Source: Solibaculum mannosilyticum | GTDB lineage: Bacteria; Bacillota; Clostridia; Oscillospirales; Acutalibacteraceae | Assembly: GCF_015140235.1 (NCBI RefSeq) | Contig: NZ_AP023321.1 | Span: forward strand, 796,501 to 860,500 | Direction of reading: 5' to 3' | DNA: 64,000 nt | Part shown: in pieces, positions 44,474 to 55,279 of the stretch | Layout of the letters: each line of letters opens with the position of its first letter | Position numbering within the stretch: position 1 is the stretch's first letter | Notes under the pieces: generated by a model | What the model was told of the DNA's origin: nothing | What the model saw: only the letters and a program-made list of their open reading frames with translations | Databases searched by the model: none | Program-made: the position numbers and the translations under genes

Positions 44474-45615
44474 TTTATCTAGACAACGCGGCCACGACCT
44501 GGCCAAAACCGCCCTGTGTTTTAAAAGCCATGACAAAGGCTTTGGAGGAATTTGGGGCCAATCCAGGACGAAGCGGACATCAAATGTCCATGGACACCGC
44601 GGAGGCCATCTATGAATGCCGCCGGGAAGCGGCGTCCTTTTTTGGTGCTCCTTCGCCGGACGATGTGGCTTTTACCATCAACTGCACCCATGCCGTGAAC
44701 CTGGCCCTCAAAGGGATCTTAAAGCCGGGGGATCATGTGGTGACCTCCAATCTGGAACATAATGCCATGATGCGTCCATTGGAAGCATTACGCCGTAAAG
44801 GGATTTCTTATACAGCCGCGAAAGTGGAGCCCGGGGACGATGACCAGACCATCCGGAATTTTGAAGAGGCCATCCGGCCCAACACCAAAATGATCGCCTC
44901 CATGCACGCCTCTAATGTATTTGGCGTGCGCCTTCCCATAGAACGGTTGGGGGAACTGGCTAAAAAACGCGGGCTGTTTTTTTTGGTGGACGCCGCTCAG
45001 ACGGCAGGTATTCTGCCCATCCATATGCAGGAGATGGGCATTGACTTTCTATGTATCCCCGGCCACAAAGGGCTTTACGGCCCCATGGGTACGGGTATGC
45101 TGGTCACCGACTGTGGGGAGAAGCTGGACACCTTGTTGGAAGGAGGGACCGGCAGCCGTTCGGTGGAGCTGACACAGCCCCTCTATATGCCCGACCGGTT
45201 GGAAAGCGGTACCGTAAACACCCCAGGCATTGTGGCATTGCATGCCGGTATCCAGTTTGTCGAAGAACAGGGGATGGACGGCATCTTACAGCACGAAACC
45301 GAACTCATGCAGCGCTTTTACGACGCAATATGCGATCAGAAAGAGGTACAATTTTATACACCCCGTCCCGACGGTATTCACATCCTGCCGGTAGTCAGCT
45401 TCAATTTAGGGGATCTGCCCAGCACCGAAGCCGCTCGTTACTACGATGAAGCCGAAGTAGCCCTGCGTCCGGGACTGCATTGTGCCCCCTGTGCGCACCG
45501 GGCCTTCGGAACCTTGGAGCAAGGGACCATGCGCCTTTGTCCGTCTATTTTCACAACCCAGGATGAGGTAGATGAGGTAATAAATAGTACCCTAAAAATC
45601 ATAAACAAATTATGA
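44470..45615 (+). CDS. Cysteine desulfurase-like aminotransferase class V
   Basis: PLP-dependent enzyme of the CsdA/NifS superfamily that may mobilise sulfur or selenium from (seleno)cysteine. It starts with IYLDNAATTWPKPPCV. The PLP lysine is in IPGHKGLYGPMGTG and the C-terminal catalytic cysteine is probably in RPGLHCAPCAH near residue 336. I set the start at GTG 44470, giving 381 aa, the family length. It is coupled to DUF3343. It is not the IscS of an isc operon. Confidence 0.85.
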   Translation: MIYLDNAATTWPKPPCVLKAMTKALEEFGANPGRSGHQMSMDTAEAIYECRREAASFFGAPSPDDVAFTINCTHAVNLALKGILKPGDHVVTSNLEHNAMMRPLEALRRKGISYTAAKVEPGDDDQTIRNFEEAIRPNTKMIASMHASNVFGVRLPIERLGELAKKRGLFFLVDAAQTAGILPIHMQEMGIDFLCIPGHKGLYGPMGTGMLVTDCGEKLDTLLEGGTGSRSVELTQPLYMPDRLESGTVNTPGIVALHAGIQFVEEQGMDGILQHETELMQRFYDAICDQKEVQFYTPRPDGIHILPVVSFNLGDLPSTEAARYYDEAEVALRPGLHCAPCAHRAFGTLEQGTMRLCPSIFTTQDEVDEVINSTLKIINKL

Positions 45616-45622
45616 AATTACT

Positions 45623-45650
45623 TTGCAAGCCATAGGAAGTATGATACAAT
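45623..45650 (+). promoter_or_regulatory. Predicted promoter of cdaA-cdaR
   Basis: TTGCAA (45623-45628) and TACAAT (45645-45650), 16-base spacer, 57 bases before cdaA. Confidence 0.6.
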
Positions 45651-45707
45651 AAGAATAGAAAATATTAATCCATCCGGAGATTTTTGACCGGTGAAGGAAG
45701 CGTTTAA

Positions 45708-46601
45708 ATGGCGGAATTTTTTCAATCAATCGGCAGCTTTTTTGAAGCGCTTTTTCATGCCATCGGCGGCGATATCGGTATTTTATCCAGTATCCTGGAC
45801 ATCGCCATCGTGGCCGTTATTATTTATAATGTAATAAAGATCGTGCGCGAAACCCGGGCAGGTACCTTGGTCAAAGGAATGCTGATCCTGGGCGTTTGCT
45901 ATGTGTTGGCCTTTTATCTGAAATTACAGACCCTTACCTTTATTTTGGATAACCTGTCAAAGGTACTGGTGTTCGGCTTGATTGTCATTTTCCAGCCGGA
46001 GATCCGCCGTGCACTGGAGCAGTTAGGTCGAACCCGGCTCAATAAGATCAAGATTTTGGGTGTGGGAGGCGTTCTCAGCGAGGAGGACGTTATGCAGCGC
46101 GTCCAGAGGACCATTGATGCGGTATGCAAGTCTGTGAAGGTTCTCCAGGGCCAGCGCATGGGAGCGCTCATCGTTTTTGAACGGGATATCAAACTGGTGG
46201 ACATCGTCAAAACCGGCACGGTTATCAACGCCGAGGCAAGTCCAGAACTGATCGGCAATATCTTTTTTGTCAAAGCCCCTCTCCACGACGGCGCTATGAT
46301 TATCCGGGACGGATATGTGTGCGCTGCGGGATGTATTTTACCCCTGTCGCAAAACAGTGAGATCAGCAGTGAATTGGGCACCCGGCACCGAGCTGCCCTA
46401 GGTATGAGTGAAAATTCCGATGCAGTAGTGGTGGTGGTTTCAGAGGAGACCACCGCCATCTCCATCGCATACAAGGGCTTTTTGATGCGGGACGTATCCA
46501 TCGATGTGCTGAAAGAGACGTTGCAAAAGCGTCTGATTCACGATGTGGTCGGGGATGGGACATCTGAAAAATCGCCCTTCTGGAAGGGGAGATCCAAATG
46601 A
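45708..46601 (+). CDS. cdaA: Diadenylate cyclase CdaA
   Basis: Makes cyclic di-AMP, which controls potassium and osmolyte balance, from two ATP. Three N-terminal transmembrane helices (about 25-85) lead into the DAC domain with the DGAMIIRDG and GTRHRAALGMSE motifs, which hold the catalytic residues. At 297 aa the length is usual. It overlaps cdaR by 4 bases (ATGA). Confidence 0.96.
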   Translation: MAEFFQSIGSFFEALFHAIGGDIGILSSILDIAIVAVIIYNVIKIVRETRAGTLVKGMLILGVCYVLAFYLKLQTLTFILDNLSKVLVFGLIVIFQPEIRRALEQLGRTRLNKIKILGVGGVLSEEDVMQRVQRTIDAVCKSVKVLQGQRMGALIVFERDIKLVDIVKTGTVINAEASPELIGNIFFVKAPLHDGAMIIRDGYVCAAGCILPLSQNSEISSELGTRHRAALGMSENSDAVVVVVSEETTAISIAYKGFLMRDVSIDVLKETLQKRLIHDVVGDGTSEKSPFWKGRSK

Positions 46602-47911
46602 AGATGACACAGATTCAGTCGGCGATCCGAAAGGTCCGCCGCTTTTTCCATAAGCTCAATCTAGGCAAATTGTTTTATAACAATCGTTTTGTGTTTTTCT
46701 TTTCCATTATCGCCTCCATCTGTCTATGGATCGGTGTAGTATTTGTGGTTTCTCCCAATACGACCACAACCTTTTACGATGTGGAAGTATCGGTATCCCT
46801 AACCGAGGAACAAATTGAACGGGGCATTCAGGTGGTGGATCACCAAGAGCTGAAATTGGACAAGGTGGTGCTGACAGGAGGCCGTCTGGATGTAGCAAAG
46901 GTAAATAAGAGCGATATTAAAGTAACAGCCAGCGCTGAGTATGTGGAAAATCCAGGGACGTATCCCTTAACTTGTACGGTAAGAGCGCCAGACGGGGTCA
47001 CAGTGTTTTCCTATGAGCCTTTAGAGATGTACGTTCAGTTTGACCGCGTGGTTACTAAGACATTTACTGTTGAGCCCAATACCTCCCGTGTCAAGGCGGC
47101 TGAAGGATATGCAAAAAACAATATGATTCTGCCGGCGGCCGATAGAGAAGTCACTGTCAGTGGGACAGAGACGCTTATCAACCAGGTGGAAAAGGTGGAA
47201 GCATATTGTGATGAAGTCACCGATCTGCAAGAAACCGCACCCATTGATGCGAGAATCCGTGTGTTGGATTCCCAGGGAAATGAAATCGAGGGTTTGGAAC
47301 CGGATATTACACAAACACAGGTGACGGTCAGCGTAATCAAACAGAAGTCGGTGCCATTGACGGTTAAATTCAGCAATGTGCCGTCCTATTATGAATCGTC
47401 TCAGCTCAGTTATACCATTCAACCCGCCAATACTATATTAGTGGGCGGGGCTCCAGCTGATATCGATGCCCTGCAGGAAATTGCAGTAGGGATCATTGAT
47501 TTTAGAAAGATTACAAAGAAAAACCATGAGTTCGACTTTGACCTAGAAGATTTCCTTTCCTCCGATTTTACCAATTATGACGATACTATTTTTACCAGCG
47601 TCACAGTGGATATTGATGTATCAAATATGGTGGAAAAGACGGTTACCATCCATAACTTCATGGCGGCCAATACACCGGAAGGTGTCACAGCATCTTTTGC
47701 AGAACAAGAGGTCACAGGAGTGCGAATTATCGGACCGAGAGAAGTGGTCAATCGCATCCAGGGCAGCGATTCCATTGTAGGCGTAGTAGATCTAAAAGGT
47801 CAGGATCCGTCGCCAGGGCAGATGCAACAGAATATCAGTTGGATCGAAGTGGATGGAATAGGCGGATGTTGGGTTATCAGTGATTCTCCCGCTATGTTGA
47901 CTTTTTCTTAA
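46598..47911 (+). CDS. cdaR: CdaR/YbbR-repeat regulator of CdaA
   Basis: Membrane-anchored partner of CdaA. One N-terminal transmembrane helix (FVFFFSIIASICLWIGVVFVV) is followed by about four extracytoplasmic YbbR repeats, spanning residues 45-435. In Bacillus glmM follows cdaR; here a terminator follows directly and glmM is not present. Confidence 0.93.
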   Translation: MKMTQIQSAIRKVRRFFHKLNLGKLFYNNRFVFFFSIIASICLWIGVVFVVSPNTTTTFYDVEVSVSLTEEQIERGIQVVDHQELKLDKVVLTGGRLDVAKVNKSDIKVTASAEYVENPGTYPLTCTVRAPDGVTVFSYEPLEMYVQFDRVVTKTFTVEPNTSRVKAAEGYAKNNMILPAADREVTVSGTETLINQVEKVEAYCDEVTDLQETAPIDARIRVLDSQGNEIEGLEPDITQTQVTVSVIKQKSVPLTVKFSNVPSYYESSQLSYTIQPANTILVGGAPADIDALQEIAVGIIDFRKITKKNHEFDFDLEDFLSSDFTNYDDTIFTSVTVDIDVSNMVEKTVTIHNFMAANTPEGVTASFAEQEVTGVRIIGPREVVNRIQGSDSIVGVVDLKGQDPSPGQMQQNISWIEVDGIGGCWVISDSPAMLTFS

Positions 47912-47931
47912 ACAGGGCGTTATAGTGAAAT

Positions 47932-47976
47932 AAAAAAAGACCAGTCTCATTCAAAATGAGGCTGGTCTTTTTTTAT
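47932..47976. terminator. Bidirectional terminator between cdaR and the DivIVA-like gene
   Basis: AAAAAGACCAGTCTCATT pairs with AATGAGGCTGGTCTTTTT. T-runs on both strands allow it to end both converging transcripts. Confidence 0.9.
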
Positions 47977-48147
47977 TTATGTTTTTGGAACCATCGATGG
48001 AGTTTACGCAAAGGCCGCCAGAAAGGAACATTTAACATGAAATCATCTGGAACAAGCCGATAAGGGGGAACAGATGATTCCGTCGAAGCTATTGACTCTA
48101 TTTTTCTTTTTTCTTCAGCCCAAGACTCCGATGAAAGGACGTGTTCT
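47973..48147 (-). other. Possible frame-shifted C-terminal extension of the DivIVA-like protein
   Basis: Between the DivIVA-like stop and the terminator, another minus-strand frame is open from 48272 and ends at 47973 exactly at the terminator. Its codons look normal and encode a charged tail followed by VPFWRPLRKLHRWFQKHK, an amphipathic basic segment. A single-base shift inside the overlap (48148-48272) would join it to the DivIVA-like protein. It could also be a separate small peptide starting at ATG 48038 (21 aa), though no good ribosome site is seen. Unproven. Confidence 0.35.
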
Positions 48148-48861
48148 TTAGACGGGGAAAGAGGGAATATCTTGGTCGCTGGAAGAGGATGATTGTAAGT
48201 TCTGGCGAAAGGTTTCGGCCTGGGTGGCCGCATCCTCCAGACACTGATAGATATTTCCCAGCTGGGTTTCAAACTCAGCGGTAATGCTGCGGATGCGATC
48301 CCGAACAGCGTCTAAATTACTCCGCAAAGAATGAACCCCATCCATCACCGACTGAGCGGTCTGAACAGCTCCATCCGTAAAAGCGGCAGCTTCCTGACGG
48401 GCTTTTTCTCGGATACGTTGGGCATCCTGATGTGCATCCAACAAAGCAGCGCCCACTTGGGCACAAGCCTCGTCGTATTTGGAGGCATTGCTTTCCAAGG
48501 TAGACATCCGATTGACCAACTGTCGATTTTTCTCCTGTTCTAAGGCCAGAGAACGGGCGCTTTGTTCTTTATCCGCGCGAACCGATTTTAGTTCCCGCTC
48601 CAAAGAACGATGCTCTTGGAGAAGCTGTTCTCTCGCATCTCGTTCCGACTCCAATTGCTCCTCCAGATCAGAGATACGCTGTTCGAAGGTGGCGACTTTA
48701 TCGCTCAGTTCCTGGCGGGACTGAGTCAAATCCTGGATCTGCTGATTGAGATCCTGCTGAGTAGCCAAAGCACTCTGATTGAGATGATCGATATATTGCA
48801 GCACTTCATCCCGATCAAAGCCGCCGAAGGCCACTGTTTTTATCGTTACGTTTTCATTCAC
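48148..48861 (-). CDS. DivIVA-like coiled-coil protein
   Basis: DivIVA/GpsB-type proteins localise to division sites or poles. The 237-aa product has the conserved N-terminal KTVAFGGFDRDEVLQYIDHL segment of the family, followed by a long coiled coil (about 25-165). A helical region and a Ser-rich tail follow. The GTG start has AAGGAG nine bases upstream. A promoter lies close before it. The role here (division, sporulation or other) is unclear. Confidence 0.8.
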   Translation of the reverse strand: MNENVTIKTVAFGGFDRDEVLQYIDHLNQSALATQQDLNQQIQDLTQSRQELSDKVATFEQRISDLEEQLESERDAREQLLQEHRSLERELKSVRADKEQSARSLALEQEKNRQLVNRMSTLESNASKYDEACAQVGAALLDAHQDAQRIREKARQEAAAFTDGAVQTAQSVMDGVHSLRSNLDAVRDRIRSITAEFETQLGNIYQCLEDAATQAETFRQNLQSSSSSDQDIPSFPV

Positions 48862-48899
48862 GGTTAACAGCTCCTTATGGTAGGATACACACTATCTCC

Positions 48900-48928
48900 A
48901 GTATAACAGATGCGATGAAAGAACACAA
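48900..48928 (-). promoter_or_regulatory. Predicted promoter of the DivIVA-like gene
   Basis: Minus strand TTGTGT (48923-48928) and TATACT (48900-48905) with a 17-base spacer. It lies within the gap after the radical SAM gene, so the DivIVA-like gene is separately expressed. Confidence 0.6.
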
Positions 48929-48934
48929 GAAGGA

Positions 48935-49543
48935 TTACTGGCCTTTGCCAATATAACTGCGCACGCGGAATTTTGTACCAGCCTTCTGAGCCAATTTACG
49001 GCAGGCTTCGATCTCCTCAGCGGGGATGGTATCCACAACAGTCAAGGTTACCGATGGGATGACTTTAGCAGCCCGGGCGGCAAAATCCAGCATAGCTGAA
49101 TGGGCGTCCAGCCCAAACTGAGAATGGCAGATGCGGTCGTATTCCTCCGGGGTGGAACAATTGAGGCTGATGGACAAAGCATCCACATGACCTTTGAGTT
49201 TTTCGACTGTATCACAACCATACTCCAAGTCAGACAAGCCGTTTGTATTGATACGGATCGGGACATCACAATGCGCATGAAGCCAATCGCATACAGCGAT
49301 GACGTCATCCAACCGGCAAGTCGGCTCCCCATATCCGCAAAAGACGATCTCCGGGAATTGGGACAAATCCCTCGTTGAGAGATCGGCGATGACCTCTTCC
49401 ACAGTGGGTTCCCGTTCCAGCCAGAGGGAATCGGCGTCGCCCAAGGCATCGGTGTTGGTACGCACGCAGAAGTCACATCGATTGGTGCAGCGGTTTGTCA
49501 TATTGATGTAAAGAGAACCTTCAAAGATATAAGAAATGGTCAT
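48935..49543 (-). CDS. TatD-associated radical SAM protein
   Basis: Member of a radical SAM group found beside tatD (TatD-linked rSAM). The cluster motif is CTNRCDFC (CxxxCxxC) at about 17-24, followed by EIVFCGYGEPTCR with a further cysteine and the SAM-binding GEP segment. The 202-aa size is shorter than typical SAM enzymes but usual for this group. The start overlaps the tatD stop by 4 bases. The reaction is not known. Confidence 0.85.
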   Translation of the reverse strand: MTISYIFEGSLYINMTNRCTNRCDFCVRTNTDALGDADSLWLEREPTVEEVIADLSTRDLSQFPEIVFCGYGEPTCRLDDVIAVCDWLHAHCDVPIRINTNGLSDLEYGCDTVEKLKGHVDALSISLNCSTPEEYDRICHSQFGLDAHSAMLDFAARAAKVIPSVTLTVVDTIPAEEIEACRKLAQKAGTKFRVRSYIGKGQ

Positions 49544-50325
49544 GCCATAAGAGCCTCCTTTGGGATGTTAAAAAGCTGCAATGTGTTTTGACAGGCGATG
49601 TTGACCAACTCCTGAACGTCGCACTGACGAATTTCCGCAATACGATTGGCTGTAGTTGCGATCATGGAAGAATCACATCGTTTGCCGCGGTAGGGGACCG
49701 GGGCCATATAAGGGCAATCGGTCTCCAACAAGAGACGGTCTATGGGGACCTCCCGCGCGACATTCACTGGATGCCGCGCATTTTTGAAGGTTACAGCACC
49801 ACCTAACCCGATGTACATACCCAGCTTTACCGTTTCCTGCATCAGCTCCACACTGCCCGAGAAGCAATGTACCACCCCTTTGGGACGATATTTTTTTAAA
49901 AGCTCTAATGTGTCTGCATGGGCCTCCCGGTCGTGGATAATGACAGGTAAATCCAGCTCACGAGCGAGCTCCAACTGCTGGGCAAACCGCTCCTGTTGCA
50001 GCGGACGGGGGGAGAAGTCATAGTGATAATCGAGGCCGATTTCTCCGATGGATACCACCTTCGGCAGCCCTGCCAGTTTTTTCACCTGCTTGAGATAATC
50101 CTCCGGAGCCTCAGCCACTTCGTGAGGATGAACGCCCACAGCGGCAAACACAAAGGGATACCGGAAAGCCAAATCCAAGCATTTTTTAGAGGTATCCAAA
50201 TCAGACCCGGCGGTGATAACGCCCTTTACGCCTTTGGCGGGAAGAGAACACAACAGTTCATCTCGATCGATGTCAAAGGCATCGTCGTCGTAATGAGAAT
50301 GAGAATCAAAAATACCCTGTATCAT
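49540..50325 (-). CDS. tatD: TatD-family metal-dependent nuclease
   Basis: TatD enzymes are 3'-5' nucleases on DNA or RNA with a TIM-barrel metal site. The metal motif IFDSHSHYDD is at the N-terminus, and GEIGLDYHYD, VIIHDREAH and ETDCPYMAP follow. I set the start at the ATG at 50325, which follows AAAGGTGC and lies 10 bases after the metG stop, giving 261 aa. Co-transcription with metG is common in Firmicutes. Confidence 0.93.
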   Translation of the reverse strand: MIQGIFDSHSHYDDDAFDIDRDELLCSLPAKGVKGVITAGSDLDTSKKCLDLAFRYPFVFAAVGVHPHEVAEAPEDYLKQVKKLAGLPKVVSIGEIGLDYHYDFSPRPLQQERFAQQLELARELDLPVIIHDREAHADTLELLKKYRPKGVVHCFSGSVELMQETVKLGMYIGLGGAVTFKNARHPVNVAREVPIDRLLLETDCPYMAPVPYRGKRCDSSMIATTANRIAEIRQCDVQELVNIACQNTLQLFNIPKEALMA

Positions 50326-50335
50326 AAAAGCACCT

Positions 50336-53286
<2,951 letters not shown>

Positions 53287-53366
53287 TACGTAGAGTACCA
53301 GCTAGGGGAGCTGCCCGGTATACGACATAGTCAAAACAAAAGGATTAAAATTTCGTAAATAACGGC

Positions 53367-53395
53367 TTGACAAGAAAAGGCCACCTATTTATAAT
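53367..53395 (+). promoter_or_regulatory. Consensus sigma-A promoter of the MATE gene
   Basis: TTGACA (53367-53372) and TATAAT (53390-53395) with the ideal 17-base spacer. The transcript would start near 53402, just before the leader structure. Confidence 0.85.
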
Positions 53396-53401
53396 GTATA
53401 G

Positions 53402-53488
53402 TGCTTGCTCGGAGGGCAAATCATTCAGAGGAAATGATGAGCCGGATAAGGCACGGATTGAAAGATCCGCACCTTATCCGGCTTTTTA
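53402..53488 (+). ncRNA. Structured leader with terminator, candidate guanidine-IV (mepA-motif) riboswitch
   Basis: From the start site the RNA reads TTGC...GCAA around CGGAGG, then ATCATT...AATGAT around CAGAGGA, and GCTC can pair with a distal GAGC. The GAGC abuts a strong terminator, GCCGGATAAGG (53441-53451) with CCTTATCCGGC (53472-53482) plus TTTTT. A ligand-binding fold that holds GAGC could prevent termination. The guanidine-IV class (mepA motif) is known upstream of MepA-type MATE genes in Clostridia. The class call is from context and not from a covariance search. Confidence 0.55.
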
Positions 53489-53515
53489 TTATGAAAAAAA
53501 CGGAGGGAAAACACG

Positions 53516-54877
53516 ATGGGTAAAACACACAATCTGACGGAAGGCAAAATTTTAGGATCTCTTATTCGTTTTGCCGTTCCTGTATTTTTTACGTTATTTC
53601 TGCAAGCTCTCTATGGAGGCGTCGACCTGCTGGTGGTAGGCCAATTTGCTAATACAACGGATGTATCCGGCGTGGCCACCGGGAGTATGCTTTTGTCGAC
53701 GGTGACCATGATTATCACTGGCTTGTCGATGGGGATTACCATCCTAGTGGGGGAAAGAATCGGCAAAAGGGATCCGGAAGAGGCCGGACGAGCGATAGGA
53801 AGTGGAATTTGTCTGTTTGCAGTATTTGCCGTATTGCTGACGCTTTTTATGACATGTGGGGCGGAAATTCTGGCAAAGCTCCTGCATGCACCGGATGAAG
53901 CGTTTTCAGAGACGGTGACGTACATCAGAATATGCGGAGGCGGATCGCTGTTTATCGTCGCCTATAACGTGTTAGGCGCGATCTTCCGCGGGATCGGTGA
54001 CTCCAAAACCCCGTTGATCACCGTAATGATTGCCTGTGTGATCAACATCGGAGGGGACTTATTGCTTGTAGCGGTCTTTCATATGGGGACTGCCGGGGCG
54101 GCGCTTGCCACCGTAGCGGCCCAGGCGATAAGCGTAGTCGTTTCCTTTGTCATCATCCGCAGGAAAACGCTGCCGTTTCATTTTTCGAAACGTTACGTCC
54201 GGTTTACCAAGTCCATCGTCGGTACGGAACTGAGGTTAGGAGCTCCTGTGGCGCTTCAGGAACTCCTCGTAGGCATCTCATTTCTGGTGATTCAGACGGT
54301 GGTCAATTCCTTTGGCGTAGTGGCTTCTGCCGGAATAGGCGTAGGGGAAAAGGTATGCGTCTTTATTATGCTGGTGCCGTCTGCCTATATGCAGTCCATG
54401 TCCGCCTTTGTGGCGCAAAACATGGGGGCCGGTAATCCGGCAAGAGCCAAGAAAGCGCTGTGGTACGGCGTCATAACAGCTTTTGCAGTCGGACTCGTCA
54501 TGTTTTATATCACATTTTTCCATGGGGATCTTTTATCGTCGATCTTTGCAAAGGATTTGGATGTCATTGCAGCTTCCCACAGTTATCTGAAAGCCTATGC
54601 CATTGATTGTATGCTGACTCCATTCCTATTCTGCTTTACAGGTTACTACAACGGCTGTGAAAAGACGTTGTTTGTGATGATACAGGGTATCATCGGGGCA
54701 TTTTTTGTGAGGATTCCCATTGTCTATATGGTGAGCCGTATGGCGGGGGCCACATTGTTCCAGATCGGTTTGGGGACGCCCGCATCAAGTCTTGTACAGA
54801 TTGTCTTGTGTTTGGGGATGTTTATCCATCTGGAGAAGAAGTCAAGAAAAAGAGTCTTGTTGGCTGAGATAGAATAA
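53516..54877 (+). CDS. MATE-family multidrug exporter (MepA-like)
   Basis: Twelve-helix cation-coupled exporter of drugs or organic cations. The 453-aa protein opens with GKILGSLIRFAVPVFFTLFLQ and DLLVVGQF, typical of the MepA/NorM-type MATE family, with the second half repeating the pattern (VALQELLVGISFLVIQ). It has a good GGAGGG ribosome site. Control by the leader just upstream is likely. If the leader is guanidine-IV, the exported substrate would be guanidinium or a related cation. Confidence 0.9.
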   Translation: MGKTHNLTEGKILGSLIRFAVPVFFTLFLQALYGGVDLLVVGQFANTTDVSGVATGSMLLSTVTMIITGLSMGITILVGERIGKRDPEEAGRAIGSGICLFAVFAVLLTLFMTCGAEILAKLLHAPDEAFSETVTYIRICGGGSLFIVAYNVLGAIFRGIGDSKTPLITVMIACVINIGGDLLLVAVFHMGTAGAALATVAAQAISVVVSFVIIRRKTLPFHFSKRYVRFTKSIVGTELRLGAPVALQELLVGISFLVIQTVVNSFGVVASAGIGVGEKVCVFIMLVPSAYMQSMSAFVAQNMGAGNPARAKKALWYGVITAFAVGLVMFYITFFHGDLLSSIFAKDLDVIAASHSYLKAYAIDCMLTPFLFCFTGYYNGCEKTLFVMIQGIIGAFFVRIPIVYMVSRMAGATLFQIGLGTPASSLVQIVLCLGMFIHLEKKSRKRVLLAEIE

Positions 54878-54895
54878 AGTCAAATGAAATTCCAA

Positions 54896-54936
54896 AAATA
54901 CGGGCGATACATTTTATTGTATGGCCCGTATTTTTT
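54896..54936 (+). terminator. Intrinsic terminator after the MATE gene
   Basis: AATACGGGC pairs with GCCCGTATT around an inner GATACA/TGTATG stem, followed by TTTTTT. Confidence 0.85.
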
Positions 54937-54951
54937 ATGGATGTTTTATGT

Positions 54952-54981
54952 TAAGAATCAATAAAATGGATTCTTATTTTT
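54952..54981. terminator. Second hairpin downstream of the MATE gene
   Basis: TAAGAATC pairs perfectly with GATTCTTA across nine bases and is followed by TTTTT. A backup terminator is likely. The remainder of this AT-rich gap, up to about 55157, holds no gene that I can see. Confidence 0.6.
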
Positions 54982-55157
54982 AAAGAACTCTATTTTTACG
55001 GTAAAATGCATAAATACAGTGCGGATATTCCTGACAATAAGTCAAGATATGTGTTGTAAGCGATATTAAATGACAAAAAATTGTAGTTTTTACATTGAAT
55101 ATAGAATTTATAGAATGAAAAATTAAAAAAATAAACTATAAAATCACTTCTTTTTGG

Positions 55158-55186
55158 TTGACTTCTTTTTTGAAAACAAGTATACT
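55158..55186 (+). promoter_or_regulatory. Predicted promoter of the GH38 gene
   Basis: TTGACT (55158-55163) and TATACT (55181-55186), 17-base spacer, within an AT-rich stretch about 95 bases before the start codon. Confidence 0.65.
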
Positions 55187-55279
55187 AAAAAATAAGTTGG
55201 ATAACATTTACTATTTGTTATCCGATTGAAGAAGAAAAATATCGAAAAGAACTCAAAAGGCAAAGGAGGCAAAGAAAGC

